A stretch of 64,000 nucleotides of DNA from Roseateles depolymerans. GTDB lineage: Bacteria; Pseudomonadota; Gammaproteobacteria; Burkholderiales; Burkholderiaceae_C. Of the stretch, positions 7,927-17,669 are shown in pieces. The stretch spans positions 62,001 to 126,000 of the forward strand of contig NZ_QUMT01000006.1 of the NCBI RefSeq assembly GCF_003387155.1, in the 5' to 3' direction. The position numbers and the translations under genes were made by a program. Position 1 is the first letter of the stretch; each line of letters opens with the position of its first letter. The notes under the pieces were generated by a model, which saw only the letters and a program-made list of their open reading frames with translations, had not been told where the DNA came from and made no database searches.

Positions 7927-9031
7927 ATGGACATCGAACACATCAATGCGATCGGCAACACCCTGACCGATTTGCAAGCGCGTACCGACGCGCTAAGGGG
8001 GTATCTTTGACTACGACCGCAAAGCGCTGCGGTTGAATGAAGTCAATGCCGCGTTGGAGAACCCCAACGTCTGGAACGAGCCCAAGCGCGCCCAGGAACT
8101 GGGCAAGGAAAAGCGCACCCTGGAGCAGGTGGTCGAAACCATCAACCACCTGACGACCAATCTCGCGGACAACCTCGAACTCTTCGAGATGTCCAAGGAA
8201 GAGAACGACATCACCGGCCTGGAAACCATCCAGGCCGACGCTGCCCGTCTGGCCGAGAGCGTGGAGGAACTGGAGTTCCGCCGCATGTTCAACAACCCGG
8301 CCGACCCCAGCAACTGCTTCATCGACATCCAGGCCGGCGCCGGCGGCACCGAAGCCTGCGACTGGGCCGGCATGCTGCTGCGCCAGTACCTGAAGTACTG
8401 CGAACGCAAGGGCTTCAAGGCGGAAGTGGAAGAAGAAACGCCCGACGAAGTCGCCGGCATCAAGAGCGCCACCATCAAGGTGGAAGGCGAATATGCCTTT
8501 GGCCTGCTGCGCACCGAGTCCGGCGTGCACCGCCTGGTGCGCAAGAGCCCCTTCGACTCCTCCGGCGGCCGTCACACCAGCTTCGCCTCGCTGTTCGTCT
8601 ACCCGGAAATCGATGACTCGATCGAAATCGACATCAACCCGGCCGACGTGCGGGTGGACACCTACCGCGCCAGCGGCGCCGGTGGCCAGCACATCAACAA
8701 GACCGACTCGGCGGTGCGCCTGACCCACCTGCCCACCGGCATCGTGGTGCAGTGCCAGGACAGCCGCAGCCAGCACAGCAACCGCGACGTCGCCTGGCGC
8801 CGTCTGCGCTCGCGCCTGTACGACCATGAGATGAAGAAGCGCATGGCCGAGCAGCAGAAGCTGGAAGACAGCAAGACCGATGTGGGCTGGGGTCACCAGA
8901 TCCGCAGCTACGTGCTGGACCAGAGCCGCATCAAGGACCTGCGCACCAACGTCGAAATCTCCAACACCCAGAAGGTGCTGGACGGCGACCTGGATGCGTT
9001 CATCACCGCTTCGCTCAAGCAGGGCGTCTAA
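7927..9031 (+). CDS. prfB: Peptide chain release factor 2, expressed by programmed +1 frameshift
   Basis: Release factor 2 recognises UGA and UAA in the ribosomal A site. The gene is split: 27 codons from the ATG at 7927 end at an in-frame TGA (8008-8010), and the rest continues in the +1 frame from 8009, giving 367 residues in total, the usual RF2 length. The recoding site is AGGGGGTATCTTTGAC, containing the internal Shine-Dalgarno, the CTT slip codon and TGA followed by C, identical to the well-studied E. coli element. In the body, SPF (tripeptide anticodon) is in [11 protein letters not shown] and the peptidyl-hydrolysis GGQ is in [13 protein letters not shown]2 therefore regulates its own synthesis. 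Confidence 0.97.
8001..8011 (+). promoter_or_regulatory. prfB +1 frameshift site
   Basis: CTT at 8005-8007 is followed by TGA-C (8008-8011), and an AGGGGG Shine-Dalgarno-like element lies three bases before the CTT (7996-8001). The internal anti-SD pairing pushes the ribosome into the +1 frame when RF2 is scarce. This is established for RF2 genes, and every element is present here. Confidence 0.95.
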
Positions 9032-9090
9032 GCCCTCCAGTGACTCTGCAGGGTGCCTTGCGCACCCGCTTTAAATGAAGGATGCCCGCC

Positions 9091-11952
9091 ATGCGTGAAG
9101 GCACTGTCACCCTGATCCGCCGCGAAGACTACGTGGCCCCCATCTTCTGGATCCGCACTGTCGACCTGACCTTCGACCTGGACCCGGCCAAGACGCTGGT
9201 GACCAGCAAGATGCAACTGGAGCGCAACGCCGCCGTGCCGCACGGCCCGCTGCGCCTGCACGGCGAGGAGCTCAACCTCCTGCGCGTGCTGATCAACGGC
9301 GAAAGCGTGTCCTTCCGCCAGGAAGGGCATGAGCTGATCATCGACAACGTGCCGGATGCGGACTTCGTGCTCGAGATCCGCAACACCTGCTGCCCGGACA
9401 AGAACACCGCGCTGTCGGGTCTGTACACCTCCGGCGGCGGCTTCTTCACCCAGTGCGAGGCCGAAGGCTTCCGCCGCATCACCTACTTCCTGGACCGTCC
9501 GGACGTGATGGCGGTCTACACGGTGACCCTGCGGGCGGACAAGTCGCGCTTCCCGGTGCTGCTGTCCAACGGCAACCTGCTGGACACCGCCGACCTGGAC
9601 AACGGTCGCCACATGGCCAAGTGGCATGACCCCTTCCCCAAGCCCAGCTACCTCTTCGCCCTGGTGGCCGGCGACCTGGTGGCTCGCGAGCAGCGCATCC
9701 GCACCCGCGCCGGCAAGGACCATCTGCTGCAGGTCTACGTGCGCCGCGGCGACCTGGAAAAGACCGAACATGCGATGAATTCGCTGATCGCGTCGGTGGT
9801 GTGGGACGAAGCCCGCTTCAACCTGCCCCTGGACCTGGAACGCTTCATGGTCGTCGGCGTGTCCGACTTCAACATGGGCGCGATGGAGAACAAGGGCCTG
9901 AACATCTTCAACACGTCGGCCCTGCTGGCGTCGCCGGCCACCGCCACCGATGCGGACTTCCAGCGCATCGAGTCCATCGTCGCGCATGAGTACTTCCACA
10001 ACTGGACCGGCAACCGCGTCACCTGCCGCGACTGGTTCCAGCTGTCGCTCAAGGAAGGCCTGACGGTGTTCCGCGACCAGGAATTCAGCATGGACATGGC
10101 CGCCACGCCGAGCGCGCGCGCGGTCTGCCGCATCCAGGACGTGCGGGCCCTGCGCTCGATGCAGTTCCCCGAAGACGCCGGCGCCATGGCCCACCCGGTG
10201 CGCCCCGATGTCTACGCCGAGATCAACAACTTCTACACGCCCACCGTCTACGAAAAGGGCTCGGAAGTGGTGCGCATGTACCAGACGCTGGTCGGCCGTG
10301 AAGGCTTCGGCAAGGGCATGGCGCTGTACTTCGAGCGCCATGACGGCCAGGCCGTGACCTGCGACGACTTCGCCCAGGCGATCGCCGACGCCAACCCCGG
10401 CTCGGAACTCTCCAAGCGCCTGGACACCTTCAAGCGCTGGTATTCGCAGGCCGGCACGCCGCGCCTGCAGGCTCGTGGCCAGTACGACGCCGCGGCCCGC
10501 ACCTACACCCTGTCGCTGCAACAGGTGAACCCGCCCAGCCCCGGCCAGCCGGACAAGCTGCCGCAGGTCATCCCGGTGGCCCTGGGGCTGCTGAGCCGCG
10601 ACGGCGCCGCCCTGCCGCTGCAGCTCGACGGCGAAGCCCAGGCCGCCGGCACCGACCGCGTGCTGGTGCTGGACAGCGCCGAGCAGTCGTTTGTGTTCGT
10701 CAATGTGGACAGCGCCCCGGTGCCGTCGCTGCTGCGCGGCTTCTCCGCCCCGGTGGTGCTGGACGACGGCCTGGGGGACGAAGAACTGCTGGTGCTGCTC
10801 AAGCACGACAGCGATGCCTTCAACCGCTGGGAAGCCAGCCAGCGCCTGGCCCTGTCGCGTCTGCTGACAAGCGTGCGCAACGGCCAGCCGCTGCGCCTGG
10901 ACGACGCCTATCTGGACGCGATGCGTGCGGTGCTGCGTCACCCGGACCTGGACCCGGCCTTCAAGGCGCTGGCGCTGCAACTGCCCGACGAGGCCTACAT
11001 TGCCGAACAGCTGACGGTGGTGGACCCGCAAGCCATCCACGCCGCCGTGACGCAGGCGCAGGAACAACTGGCCGCGGCCCTGCAGGCGGACTGGGCCTGG
11101 GCCTTCGAGACCCATCAGGTCAGCGGCGGTTATCAGCCGGACCCGGTGCAAAGCGGCAAGCGCGCACTGACCAACCTGGCCCTGTCCATGCTGGTGCTGC
11201 ATGCCACCCGCAGCGGTGATGGCGTCTGGCCGGGCCGCGCCTACCAGCGCTTCAAGGACGCGACCAACATGACCGACCGCATGGGCGCCCTGTCGGCCCT
11301 GGTCCAGGCCCATGCGGCCCTGGCCGAGCCGGCGCTGGAGCGCTTCCATGCCCAGTTCAAGGGCGAGGCCCTGGTCATCGACAAGTGGTTCGCCCTGCAA
11401 GGCCGTGCCACCGAGCTCGACGGCAAGACCTTCGCACGGGTCAAGCAACTGGCCAAGCATTCGGACTTCACCCTGAAGAATCCGAACCGGGCCCGCAGCC
11501 TGATCTTCTCGCTGTGCATGTTCAACCCGGCCGCCTTCCACCGCACCGATGCGGCGGGTTATGTGTTCTGGGCGGAGCAGGTGCTGGCGCTGGATGCCAT
11601 CAATCCGCAGGTGGCCGGTCGCCTGGCCCGCGTGATGGACCGCTGGACCACGCTGGCCACGCCCTATCGCAGCGCCGCCCGCGAGGCGATTGCGCGTGTG
11701 GCCGCCAAGGCCGAGCTGTCCAACGATGTGCGCGAGATCATCGACCGTCAGCTGGCCATGGACACGCCCGCGGCTGCGCCTGCCGCTGCGCCTGCTGCAG
11801 CCGTCGCTGTGACCGCTGTGGCGGCTGCTCCGGCTGTGGCCGCTCCGGTGGAGCCCGCTGCTGTCGAGGCGCCCACGCAGCCCGCCCCGGACCTGCCGCC
11901 GGCCGCCGTCATCGACGTGACCGCCAGCGACCCGTCGGCCGTCCAAGGCTGA
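9091..11952 (+). CDS. pepN: Aminopeptidase N (M1 family)
   Basis: A 953-residue zinc aminopeptidase that removes N-terminal residues from peptides in the cytoplasm. The substrate-anchoring GAMEN sequence is in FNMGAMENKGLN near residue 264, and the zinc site HExxH is HEYFHNWTGN starting at His299, with the third ligand Glu in LKEGLTVFRDQEF. The start at 9091 has GAAGG 9 bases upstream; an ATG at 9082 would place the start within that site. The body aligns with the approximately 870-residue enterobacterial enzyme, but a tail of about 65 residues rich in Ala, Pro and Val (from TPAAAPAAAP) is added at the C-terminus. The next gene, fbp, follows by 84 bases. Confidence 0.95.
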   Translation: MREGTVTLIRREDYVAPIFWIRTVDLTFDLDPAKTLVTSKMQLERNAAVPHGPLRLHGEELNLLRVLINGESVSFRQEGHELIIDNVPDADFVLEIRNTCCPDKNTALSGLYTSGGGFFTQCEAEGFRRITYFLDRPDVMAVYTVTLRADKSRFPVLLSNGNLLDTADLDNGRHMAKWHDPFPKPSYLFALVAGDLVAREQRIRTRAGKDHLLQVYVRRGDLEKTEHAMNSLIASVVWDEARFNLPLDLERFMVVGVSDFNMGAMENKGLNIFNTSALLASPATATDADFQRIESIVAHEYFHNWTGNRVTCRDWFQLSLKEGLTVFRDQEFSMDMAATPSARAVCRIQDVRALRSMQFPEDAGAMAHPVRPDVYAEINNFYTPTVYEKGSEVVRMYQTLVGREGFGKGMALYFERHDGQAVTCDDFAQAIADANPGSELSKRLDTFKRWYSQAGTPRLQARGQYDAAARTYTLSLQQVNPPSPGQPDKLPQVIPVALGLLSRDGAALPLQLDGEAQAAGTDRVLVLDSAEQSFVFVNVDSAPVPSLLRGFSAPVVLDDGLGDEELLVLLKHDSDAFNRWEASQRLALSRLLTSVRNGQPLRLDDAYLDAMRAVLRHPDLDPAFKALALQLPDEAYIAEQLTVVDPQAIHAAVTQAQEQLAAALQADWAWAFETHQVSGGYQPDPVQSGKRALTNLALSMLVLHATRSGDGVWPGRAYQRFKDATNMTDRMGALSALVQAHAALAEPALERFHAQFKGEALVIDKWFALQGRATELDGKTFARVKQLAKHSDFTLKNPNRARSLIFSLCMFNPAAFHRTDAAGYVFWAEQVLALDAINPQVAGRLARVMDRWTTLATPYRSAAREAIARVAAKAELSNDVREIIDRQLAMDTPAAAPAAAPAAAVAVTAVAAAPAVAAPVEPAAVEAPTQPAPDLPPAAVIDVTASDPSAVQG

Positions 11953-12036
11953 GGACGACCGCCGGCCGCCCTGCCCCGCCGTGGCCTCACGCGCGCGGCA
12001 GGGCCTCCCCCGATTTGCAACCATCCGGAGAAGTTC

Positions 12037-13053
12037 ATGAGTAGTTCTCGCGTCAGCCTGACCCAGTACCTGGTGGAGCAGCAGCGCCTGCACGGACATA
12101 TCCCGTCGCAGCTGCGGCTCCTGATCGAGGTGGTGGCCCGCGCCTGCAAGCGCATTGCCATCAGCGTGAACAAGGGCGCACTGGGGGACGTGCTGGGCAC
12201 GGCCGGCTCGGAAAACGTCCAGGGCGAAGTGCAGAAGAAGCTGGACATCATCGCCAACGAGGTGCTGATCGAGGCCAATGAATGGGGCGGCCATCTGGCG
12301 GCCATGGCGTCCGAGGAAATGGAAGGCATCTATGTGGTGCCCAACCGTTTCCCCCAGGGCGAATACCTGCTGATGTTCGACCCGCTCGACGGCTCCAGCA
12401 ACATCGACGTGAACGTCTCCATCGGCACCATCTTCTCGGTGCTGAAGAAGCCCGAGGGCAGCCAGGGCGTGAGCGAGGACGACTTCCACCAGCCCGGCAC
12501 CGCGCAGGTGGCGGCCGGTTATTGCGTCTACGGACCGCAGACCACGCTGGTGCTGACGGTGGGGGACGGTGTGGCCATGTTCACGCTGGACCGCGAACAG
12601 GGCTCCTGGGTGCTGACTGCCGACGATGTGCGGGTGCCGGAAGACACCAAGGAATTCGCCATCAACATGTCCAACATGCGGCATTGGGACGAGCCGGTGA
12701 AGCGCTACATCGACGAATGCCTGGCCGGTGAGGAAGGTCCGCGCGGCAAGAATTTCAACATGCGCTGGATCGCCTCGATGGTGGCGGACGTGCATCGCAT
12801 CCTGACCCGCGGCGGCATCTTCATGTACCCGTGGGACAAGCGTGAGCCCAACAAGGCGGGCAAGCTGCGGCTGATGTATGAGGCCAATCCGATGGCCTTC
12901 CTGATCGAGCAGGCCGGTGGTGCTGCCACCAACGGCCGCGAACGCATCATGGGCCTGACCCCGACCAAGCTGCATGAGCGCGTGGCGGTGGTGCTGGGGT
13001 CCAAGAATGAGGTGGAACGCGTGACGCGTTATCACCTCGAAGCCAAGTCCTGA
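12037..13053 (+). CDS. fbp: Class 1 fructose-1,6-bisphosphatase
   Basis: A 338-residue enzyme converting fructose-1,6-bisphosphate to fructose-6-phosphate in gluconeogenesis (and in the Calvin cycle where present). The metal-binding signature is [19 protein letters not shown], with the active-site Glu pair in SEEMEG just before it. [17 protein letters not shown] and the C-terminal [15 protein letters not shown] complete the FBPase fold. Length is normal for class 1. It follows pepN in the same direction and ends 22 bases before a strong terminator. Confidence 0.95.
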   Translation: MSSSRVSLTQYLVEQQRLHGHIPSQLRLLIEVVARACKRIAISVNKGALGDVLGTAGSENVQGEVQKKLDIIANEVLIEANEWGGHLAAMASEEMEGIYVVPNRFPQGEYLLMFDPLDGSSNIDVNVSIGTIFSVLKKPEGSQGVSEDDFHQPGTAQVAAGYCVYGPQTTLVLTVGDGVAMFTLDREQGSWVLTADDVRVPEDTKEFAINMSNMRHWDEPVKRYIDECLAGEEGPRGKNFNMRWIASMVADVHRILTRGGIFMYPWDKREPNKAGKLRLMYEANPMAFLIEQAGGAATNGRERIMGLTPTKLHERVAVVLGSKNEVERVTRYHLEAKS

Positions 13054-13075
13054 CGATTCGCACTCAGGCAATGGC

Positions 13076-13108
13076 AAAAAGGCGACCGTGACCCGGTCGC
13101 CTTTTTTT
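13076..13108 (+). terminator. Rho-independent terminator after fbp
   Basis: The stem GGCGACCG (13081-13088) pairs with CGGTCGCC (13094-13101) across a five-base loop, followed by seven T and preceded by five A. It ends the pepN-fbp transcription unit and could work in both directions. Confidence 0.9.
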
Positions 13109-13279
13109 CATTTGCGCCTGACTTCCGTCCGACTTCCGCCCGATTCGGTGGAATGAAGCACGGGATGGCCCTTCTCCATGAGGATGCCATTCGCCGCACG
13201 CCTCCCCCATAATGGCCCCATTGCGCCGGAATTTCCGCGCGCAGAACAGACACCAAAGCAGAGGGTGGAGGAGCACGCA

Positions 13280-15475
13280 ATGAAGTGTCCCCCTGTTTTC
13301 GCCAATGAGCAGGAGAGGCTCCAGGCTTTGTCTGAATACGGACTCAGCAATGATCGTCCGTTGCCCAGCCTGGATCAGGTGGTGCAGTTGGCCACCCATG
13401 TATTTGGCATGCCCATGGCGGCGGTCAACATTGTGGGCAGTGAACACGTGTTCTTTGCAGCCAGTGCGGGGCTGCAGGGCCCTGGCCTGGATCTCAGCCG
13501 CAATGCGTCCTTCTGCGCCCACGCCATGGCCCAGGACCAGGTGATGGTGGTGGAAGACGCCACGCAGGACGATCGCTTCCACGACAACCCGCTGGTGACC
13601 GGTCCGGCCCATCTGCGCTTTTACGCCGGGGTGCCACTGCGTTCACCGGAAGGACATCCGCTGGGCGCCCTGTGCGTGCTGGACAGCCGCGCTCATCACG
13701 ATTTCACCGACGAGGACCGCGGCCGCCTGCGCGACCTGGCACAGATGGCGGCGGACCGGCTGGAACTGCGGCGTGTGGAGCTGTCCACCGAACAGGCTCG
13801 GCGACCCTTTGATGAATTCGCCATGCATTCACCAACCGCCGTGGTGCGATTGGATGAATCGGGACATATCGTGACCTGGAATCAGGCGGCGGCATCGCTG
13901 TTCGGTTATGAACTGTCGGACGGTGCACGGCTGCAAATGGACCTGCTGGTGCCGCAGCAGGATCGACTCGCGATTCAGGCCTTGATTGCACAGACGGTGC
14001 GGCAGGGCTCGACCGAAGGCGTGTTCATGCCAACGAACCTGCGGGGACGGCGGCGTGACGGCTCGGAGTTCCTGCTCGGCCTGTCGGTGTTCTGCTGGCG
14101 GGACAAAGGGCACTGGACACTCAACGCGCATTTGCAGGACCTGACGGAACATCACCGGCAGAGCGAGGAGCGGCACCGACTGGCCGAGACCGATGCACTG
14201 ACCGGATTGGCCAACCGCGCGCATCTCTATCGCTGTCTTGAACAGATCCTGTCTCAAGGCCGTGCGGCAGCGGTGCTCATGCTGGACATCGACGGTTTCA
14301 AAGACGTCAATGACACCCTGGGCCCGGCACTGGGCGACGCAGTGCTTCGCGATATCGGGCGGCGCCTGCTGCAGTGTTCACCGCCGGGCGCCACCGTGGC
14401 GCGGCTGGGCGGCGACGAGTTCGCGATCCTGATGCCGGACGAAGGACAGTTGGCCCCGGCATGGGCCTTGGCGCAAACGGCCTTGGCGCGCATCCGCGCC
14501 CCGCTCTCTGTCGAGGGGCAGGCGGTGCGTGTGGATGCCAGCTGCGGCGTGGCGCTGGCACCGCTGCATGCGATGGAGGCGGTGGAGCTGATCTGCGATG
14601 CCGACCTGGCGCTGTTTCGCGCCAAGGTGCTGGGCCGTGGACAGGCGTTTGCGTATGTGCCGGCGCTGCGCACCGAAGCGGCAGCCCGGCGGCTCTACAG
14701 CATCGAACTGCACCGCGCGGTGAGCGACGGGGAGTTCGTGCTGTTCTACCAGCCGCAGATCCGGCTGAGTGACGGCCAACTCACCGGCGCGGAGGCCCTG
14801 ATCCGCTGGCAGCATCCCCAGCGCGGGCTGTTGTCTCCGGCCGCCTTCCTGCCCGCGCTGGAGACCGGACCGCTGGCCGCTGTGGTGGGTTTCTGGGTGC
14901 TGGATGAAGCCTGCGCGCAGGCGGCTCGGTGGCGCAGCCAGGGTGCGAATGAGTTCCGCATCGGCGTGAATCTCTTTGCCGCGCAGTTCCATGTGGATGA
15001 CCTGGTCGCGCAGGTGACGTCGGCACTGGCCCGGCATGGCCTGCCGGCGCATGCGCTGGAGCTGGAGATCACCGAGAACATTGCGCTGGATCAGGATGGT
15101 CGGGTGCTCAGCAGCCTGGAGCGGCTGAGGGCACTGGGGGTGGGAATTGCCTTTGATGATTTCGGTACGGGGTATGCGTCGCTGAGTCTGCTCAAGAGCT
15201 ATCCGCTCAGCCGGCTCAAGATCGACCGATCGTTTGTGCAGAGCATGACGGAATCCGCCCGGGACGATTCGGTGGTGCGCGCCTTGCTGGACATCGCGCG
15301 CAGCTTTGGATTGCAGACGATTGCCGAGGGCATCGAAGGCGCGGACCAGCATGCGCGGCTGCAGCAGTTCGGCTGTGAGGAAGGACAGGGCTACCTGTTC
15401 GGACGGCCGGTGTCGGCGGCGGAATTCGAGGAACGGTTTGGGCTTGCGGGCTTGATGGCGGTCGCCATGAAGTGA
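13280..15475 (+). CDS. GAF-PAS-GGDEF-EAL c-di-GMP signalling protein
   Basis: A 731-residue cytoplasmic protein with no membrane segment. Order: GAF domain (about 20-165, with FCAHAMAQDQVMVVEDA and PLGALCVLD), PAS domain (about 175-295, VRLDESGHIVTWNQAA), GGDEF domain (about 300-460) and EAL domain (about 475-725). The diguanylate cyclase motif is an intact RLGGDEFAIL. The phosphodiesterase motifs are also intact: GAEALIRWQHP, LEITEN, DDFGTGYASL and AEGIEG. Both activities are therefore possible, gated by whatever GAF and PAS sense. The ATG at 13280 has GGAGGAG 6 bases upstream. It is a single-gene unit starting after the fbp terminator. Confidence 0.93.
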   Translation: MKCPPVFANEQERLQALSEYGLSNDRPLPSLDQVVQLATHVFGMPMAAVNIVGSEHVFFAASAGLQGPGLDLSRNASFCAHAMAQDQVMVVEDATQDDRFHDNPLVTGPAHLRFYAGVPLRSPEGHPLGALCVLDSRAHHDFTDEDRGRLRDLAQMAADRLELRRVELSTEQARRPFDEFAMHSPTAVVRLDESGHIVTWNQAAASLFGYELSDGARLQMDLLVPQQDRLAIQALIAQTVRQGSTEGVFMPTNLRGRRRDGSEFLLGLSVFCWRDKGHWTLNAHLQDLTEHHRQSEERHRLAETDALTGLANRAHLYRCLEQILSQGRAAAVLMLDIDGFKDVNDTLGPALGDAVLRDIGRRLLQCSPPGATVARLGGDEFAILMPDEGQLAPAWALAQTALARIRAPLSVEGQAVRVDASCGVALAPLHAMEAVELICDADLALFRAKVLGRGQAFAYVPALRTEAAARRLYSIELHRAVSDGEFVLFYQPQIRLSDGQLTGAEALIRWQHPQRGLLSPAAFLPALETGPLAAVVGFWVLDEACAQAARWRSQGANEFRIGVNLFAAQFHVDDLVAQVTSALARHGLPAHALELEITENIALDQDGRVLSSLERLRALGVGIAFDDFGTGYASLSLLKSYPLSRLKIDRSFVQSMTESARDDSVVRALLDIARSFGLQTIAEGIEGADQHARLQQFGCEEGQGYLFGRPVSAAEFEERFGLAGLMAVAMK

Positions 15476-15527
15476 GCGGCTCGACACGCCGGCACTGCCG
15501 TCACTCGTTCGGATAGGCCAACCGCGC

Positions 15528-15566
15528 GGCAAAAGAAAAGCCGCGTCAATTGCTTGAGGCGGCTTT
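15528..15566 (-). terminator. Terminator of the tRNA-Thr transcript
   Basis: The stem AAGCCGC (15538-15544) pairs with GCGGCTT (15559-15565), and inside it TCAA pairs with TTGA around a TTGC loop. Read on the minus strand the hairpin is followed by TTTTCTTTT, fitting a terminator about 85 bases downstream of tRNA-Thr. It may also stop the plus-strand GGDEF/EAL transcript. Confidence 0.7.
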
Positions 15567-15650
15567 GATCGAGCACCTTGGAGCGTCTTAAAAGATCGGC
15601 TCCTGGCTCGGTGCAGTCTTGAAGCGGTTCAGGACTGCACACTTGAATAG

Positions 15651-15726
15651 TGGTGCCGGTGAAGAGAGTCGAACTCCCGACCTTCGCATTACGAATGCGC
15701 TGCTCTACCAACTGAGCTACACCGGC
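15651..15726 (-). tRNA. tRNA-Thr (anticodon CGT)
   Basis: On the minus strand a 76-nt cloverleaf starts GCCGGTGTAGCTCAG and ends with an encoded CCA. Acceptor GCCGGTG pairs with CACCGGC, the anticodon arm contains CATTCGTAATG (anticodon CGT, reading ACG), and the T arm has the GTTCGACTC loop. It closely resembles E. coli thrW. Confidence 0.95.
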
Positions 15727-15787
15727 CTTTCCTTTGGCAGCGCTGCCCTGCATCAACTGCAAGGCTGCATCCCTCAGGAAGACCGCG

Positions 15788-15817
15788 ACTATAGCAGACT
15801 CGGCCCAGCGAATTCAA
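15788..15817 (-). promoter_or_regulatory. Candidate sigma-70 promoter for tRNA-Thr
   Basis: Read on the minus strand, TTGAAT (15817-15812) and TATAGT (15793-15788) are separated by 18 bases, about 60 bases upstream of the tRNA 5' end. Confidence 0.5.
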
Positions 15818-15940
15818 GCGCGTGGGAGCCATGATGTGGAACGCCGCAACAACGGGTTCTTATATCCTCGGTGGGAGCCTGACGGGGAACGCATTACCTG
15901 CGTCCTCCCCTCTGATGACCTCCCCCACGACGCCACGCCC

Positions 15941-16435
15941 ATGACCGAGCCGAACGATCCCTCCATCGAGAACCCATCGGACCATTCCGACCACCCGGAC
16001 GCCATGGACGACCTGGACGACCCCGAAGTGGAAGCCCGCTGGCTCCACGAGCGCCGTGAAGAGATCCTGGCCTACCTGCACGGGGAAGGCCTGCAGGATG
16101 CGAGGGTGGGCGAGGAACCGGCCTGGTGGGTGGCGCCGTATGTAGCGATCTGGGGCGTGGTGTCGAGCCAGGACCCGGACACGGTCACCCGCTGGGCCAT
16201 CTGCGGCGACGTGCCCGGCGATCACGTCAGCGTGGACCGCGCTGCGGACCCGCGCGAAGCCATGCGCGCGTTTGCCACTTTGTGGGCGGAGGCGGCCACG
16301 TACATGGCCCGCGGGGAGCGTCATCCCACGTTCATGATCGGCGATGGCAGCCAGCATGCGGAGCTTGCACCGATGCTGGCCTCCCGCGCCGAGCTGCTGC
16401 AGGAGTGGGCGGACGATTCGGAACTCTGGGACTGA
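15941..16435 (+). CDS. DUF4826-like protein
   Basis: A 164-residue protein starting at the ATG at 15941. A 30-residue acidic stretch rich in Asp, Asn and Pro precedes a compact domain with AYLHGEGL, APYVAIWGVVSSQ, RWAICGDVPGDHVSVD and a C-terminal helix ASRAELLQEWADD. The VAIWGV / WAICGDVPGDH pair and the terminal DSELWD fit the DUF4826 family as I remember it. No enzymatic motif is evident and the role is unknown. No good ribosome site precedes the ATG, so the start is tentative. Confidence 0.6.
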   Translation: MTEPNDPSIENPSDHSDHPDAMDDLDDPEVEARWLHERREEILAYLHGEGLQDARVGEEPAWWVAPYVAIWGVVSSQDPDTVTRWAICGDVPGDHVSVDRAADPREAMRAFATLWAEAATYMARGERHPTFMIGDGSQHAELAPMLASRAELLQEWADDSELWD

Positions 16436-16512
16436 GCGCTCCACGGCGACATACCGAGACCCAGGCCGAGGCCGAGACCGACACTGCGCCCGAGCCCGAG
16501 CATCCGCCGCCC

Positions 16513-17616
16513 TCAGGCCTGCCAGGCCGGATAGTCGCTGTACCCCTGCACCCCGCCGCCAAACAGCGTGGATCCGTCCATCTCGGCCAGCGGCAACCCT
16601 TCGGCCAGGCGTCGCGGCAGGTCCGGGTTCGCCACGAACGGCCGCCCGAAGGCCACCAGATCGGCATAGCCTTGTTCCAGCACCCACCGCGCCTTGTCCA
16701 GGTCATACCGACCCGCCACGATGATGGGGCCGTGAAAGCGCTCACGAACCTCCTGCCGGAAGGTTTCGGTGAAGACGGGCGCGTCATCCCAGTCCGCTTC
16801 CACCAGATGCAGATACCCCAGCCCCCGCGCCTGGAGGAACTCGGCCGCCTCCAGGATCGTGGGCAGGATGTCCGGGCAGTTCATGCCGCGCGCGGTCAGG
16901 AAGGGTGCCAGCCGCAGGCCAGCTCGATCGGCCCCGACTTCGTCCATCACCGCCTCCATCACCTCCTGCAGGAAACGCAGCCGGTTTTCGCGGGAGCCAC
17001 CGTACTCGTCGGTGCGCGCATTGGATGTCGTGCGCAGGAACTGGTCGATCAGATAACCGTTGGCGCCGTGCACCTCCACGCCGTCAAAGCCGGCCTGCAT
17101 GGCCCGGCGGGCGGCCAGGCGGAAGTCCTGCACGATGGCGTGGATCTCGCTGCGGGTCAGCGCGCGGGGCGTGGGGCAGGCATGCATGCCGCCCTGCCCG
17201 GTCACCGGATCCACCTTCCAGATGCTGCCCTCGAACGGCAAGGCGGACGGAGCCACCGGCAGCGCGCCGTCGTGGAAATCCGGATGCGACATCCGCCCCA
17301 CATGCCACAGCTGCAGGACGATGCGCCCGCCCGCTGCATGGACCGCGTCCGTCACCAGCCGCCAGCCTTCGATCTGCGCATCGCTGTGGATGCCCGGCGT
17401 GAAGGAGTAGCCCTTGCCTTGGGGCGAGATCTGGGTGGCCTCGGTGACGATCAGCGCCGCACTGGCCCGCTGCGCGTAGTAGCGCGCGTTCATGGCATTG
17501 GGGATGTCGCCGGGCTGGGTGCTGCGGGCGCGGGTCATCGGCGCCATCACCACGCGGTGCGGCAGGTCGAGAGGACCCGCGCGGGTCGGGGTGAACAGGG
17601 GATGGGAAACGGTCAT
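16513..17616 (-). CDS. Old Yellow Enzyme-family alkene reductase (NemA-like)
   Basis: A 367-residue FMN-dependent TIM-barrel oxidoreductase that reduces activated C=C bonds or nitro compounds with NAD(P)H. Motifs: HRVVMAPMTRARS (FMN-binding start), VTEATQISPQGKGY, QLWHVGRMSHP, FDGVEVHGANGYLIDQF with the His/Asn substrate-anchoring pair, NARTDEYGGSRENR and the C-terminal DLVAFGRPFVANPDLP phosphate-binding end. Length is typical. It lies 53 bases downstream of the SDR gene on the same strand, and both are divergent from the LysR regulator, so co-regulation is likely. Confidence 0.93.
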   Translation of the reverse strand: MTVSHPLFTPTRAGPLDLPHRVVMAPMTRARSTQPGDIPNAMNARYYAQRASAALIVTEATQISPQGKGYSFTPGIHSDAQIEGWRLVTDAVHAAGGRIVLQLWHVGRMSHPDFHDGALPVAPSALPFEGSIWKVDPVTGQGGMHACPTPRALTRSEIHAIVQDFRLAARRAMQAGFDGVEVHGANGYLIDQFLRTTSNARTDEYGGSRENRLRFLQEVMEAVMDEVGADRAGLRLAPFLTARGMNCPDILPTILEAAEFLQARGLGYLHLVEADWDDAPVFTETFRQEVRERFHGPIIVAGRYDLDKARWVLEQGYADLVAFGRPFVANPDLPRRLAEGLPLAEMDGSTLFGGGVQGYSDYPAWQA

Positions 17617-17669
17617 GGCTATAGCGGGAAGCAATGGAAGAAGAGGCAGGTCAGGCGGCCGTTATCGCG

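Noticed and set aside
7927..9031. prfB as a frameshifted pseudogene
   Set aside because: The break lies exactly at the conserved recoding site and the rest of the protein is intact, so it is programmed frameshifting.
9028..13077. A 1349-codon open frame antisense to pepN and fbp
   Set aside because: It is the antisense shadow of two certain genes in GC-rich DNA; the His/Gln/Arg-rich translation matches no family and it has no ribosome site.
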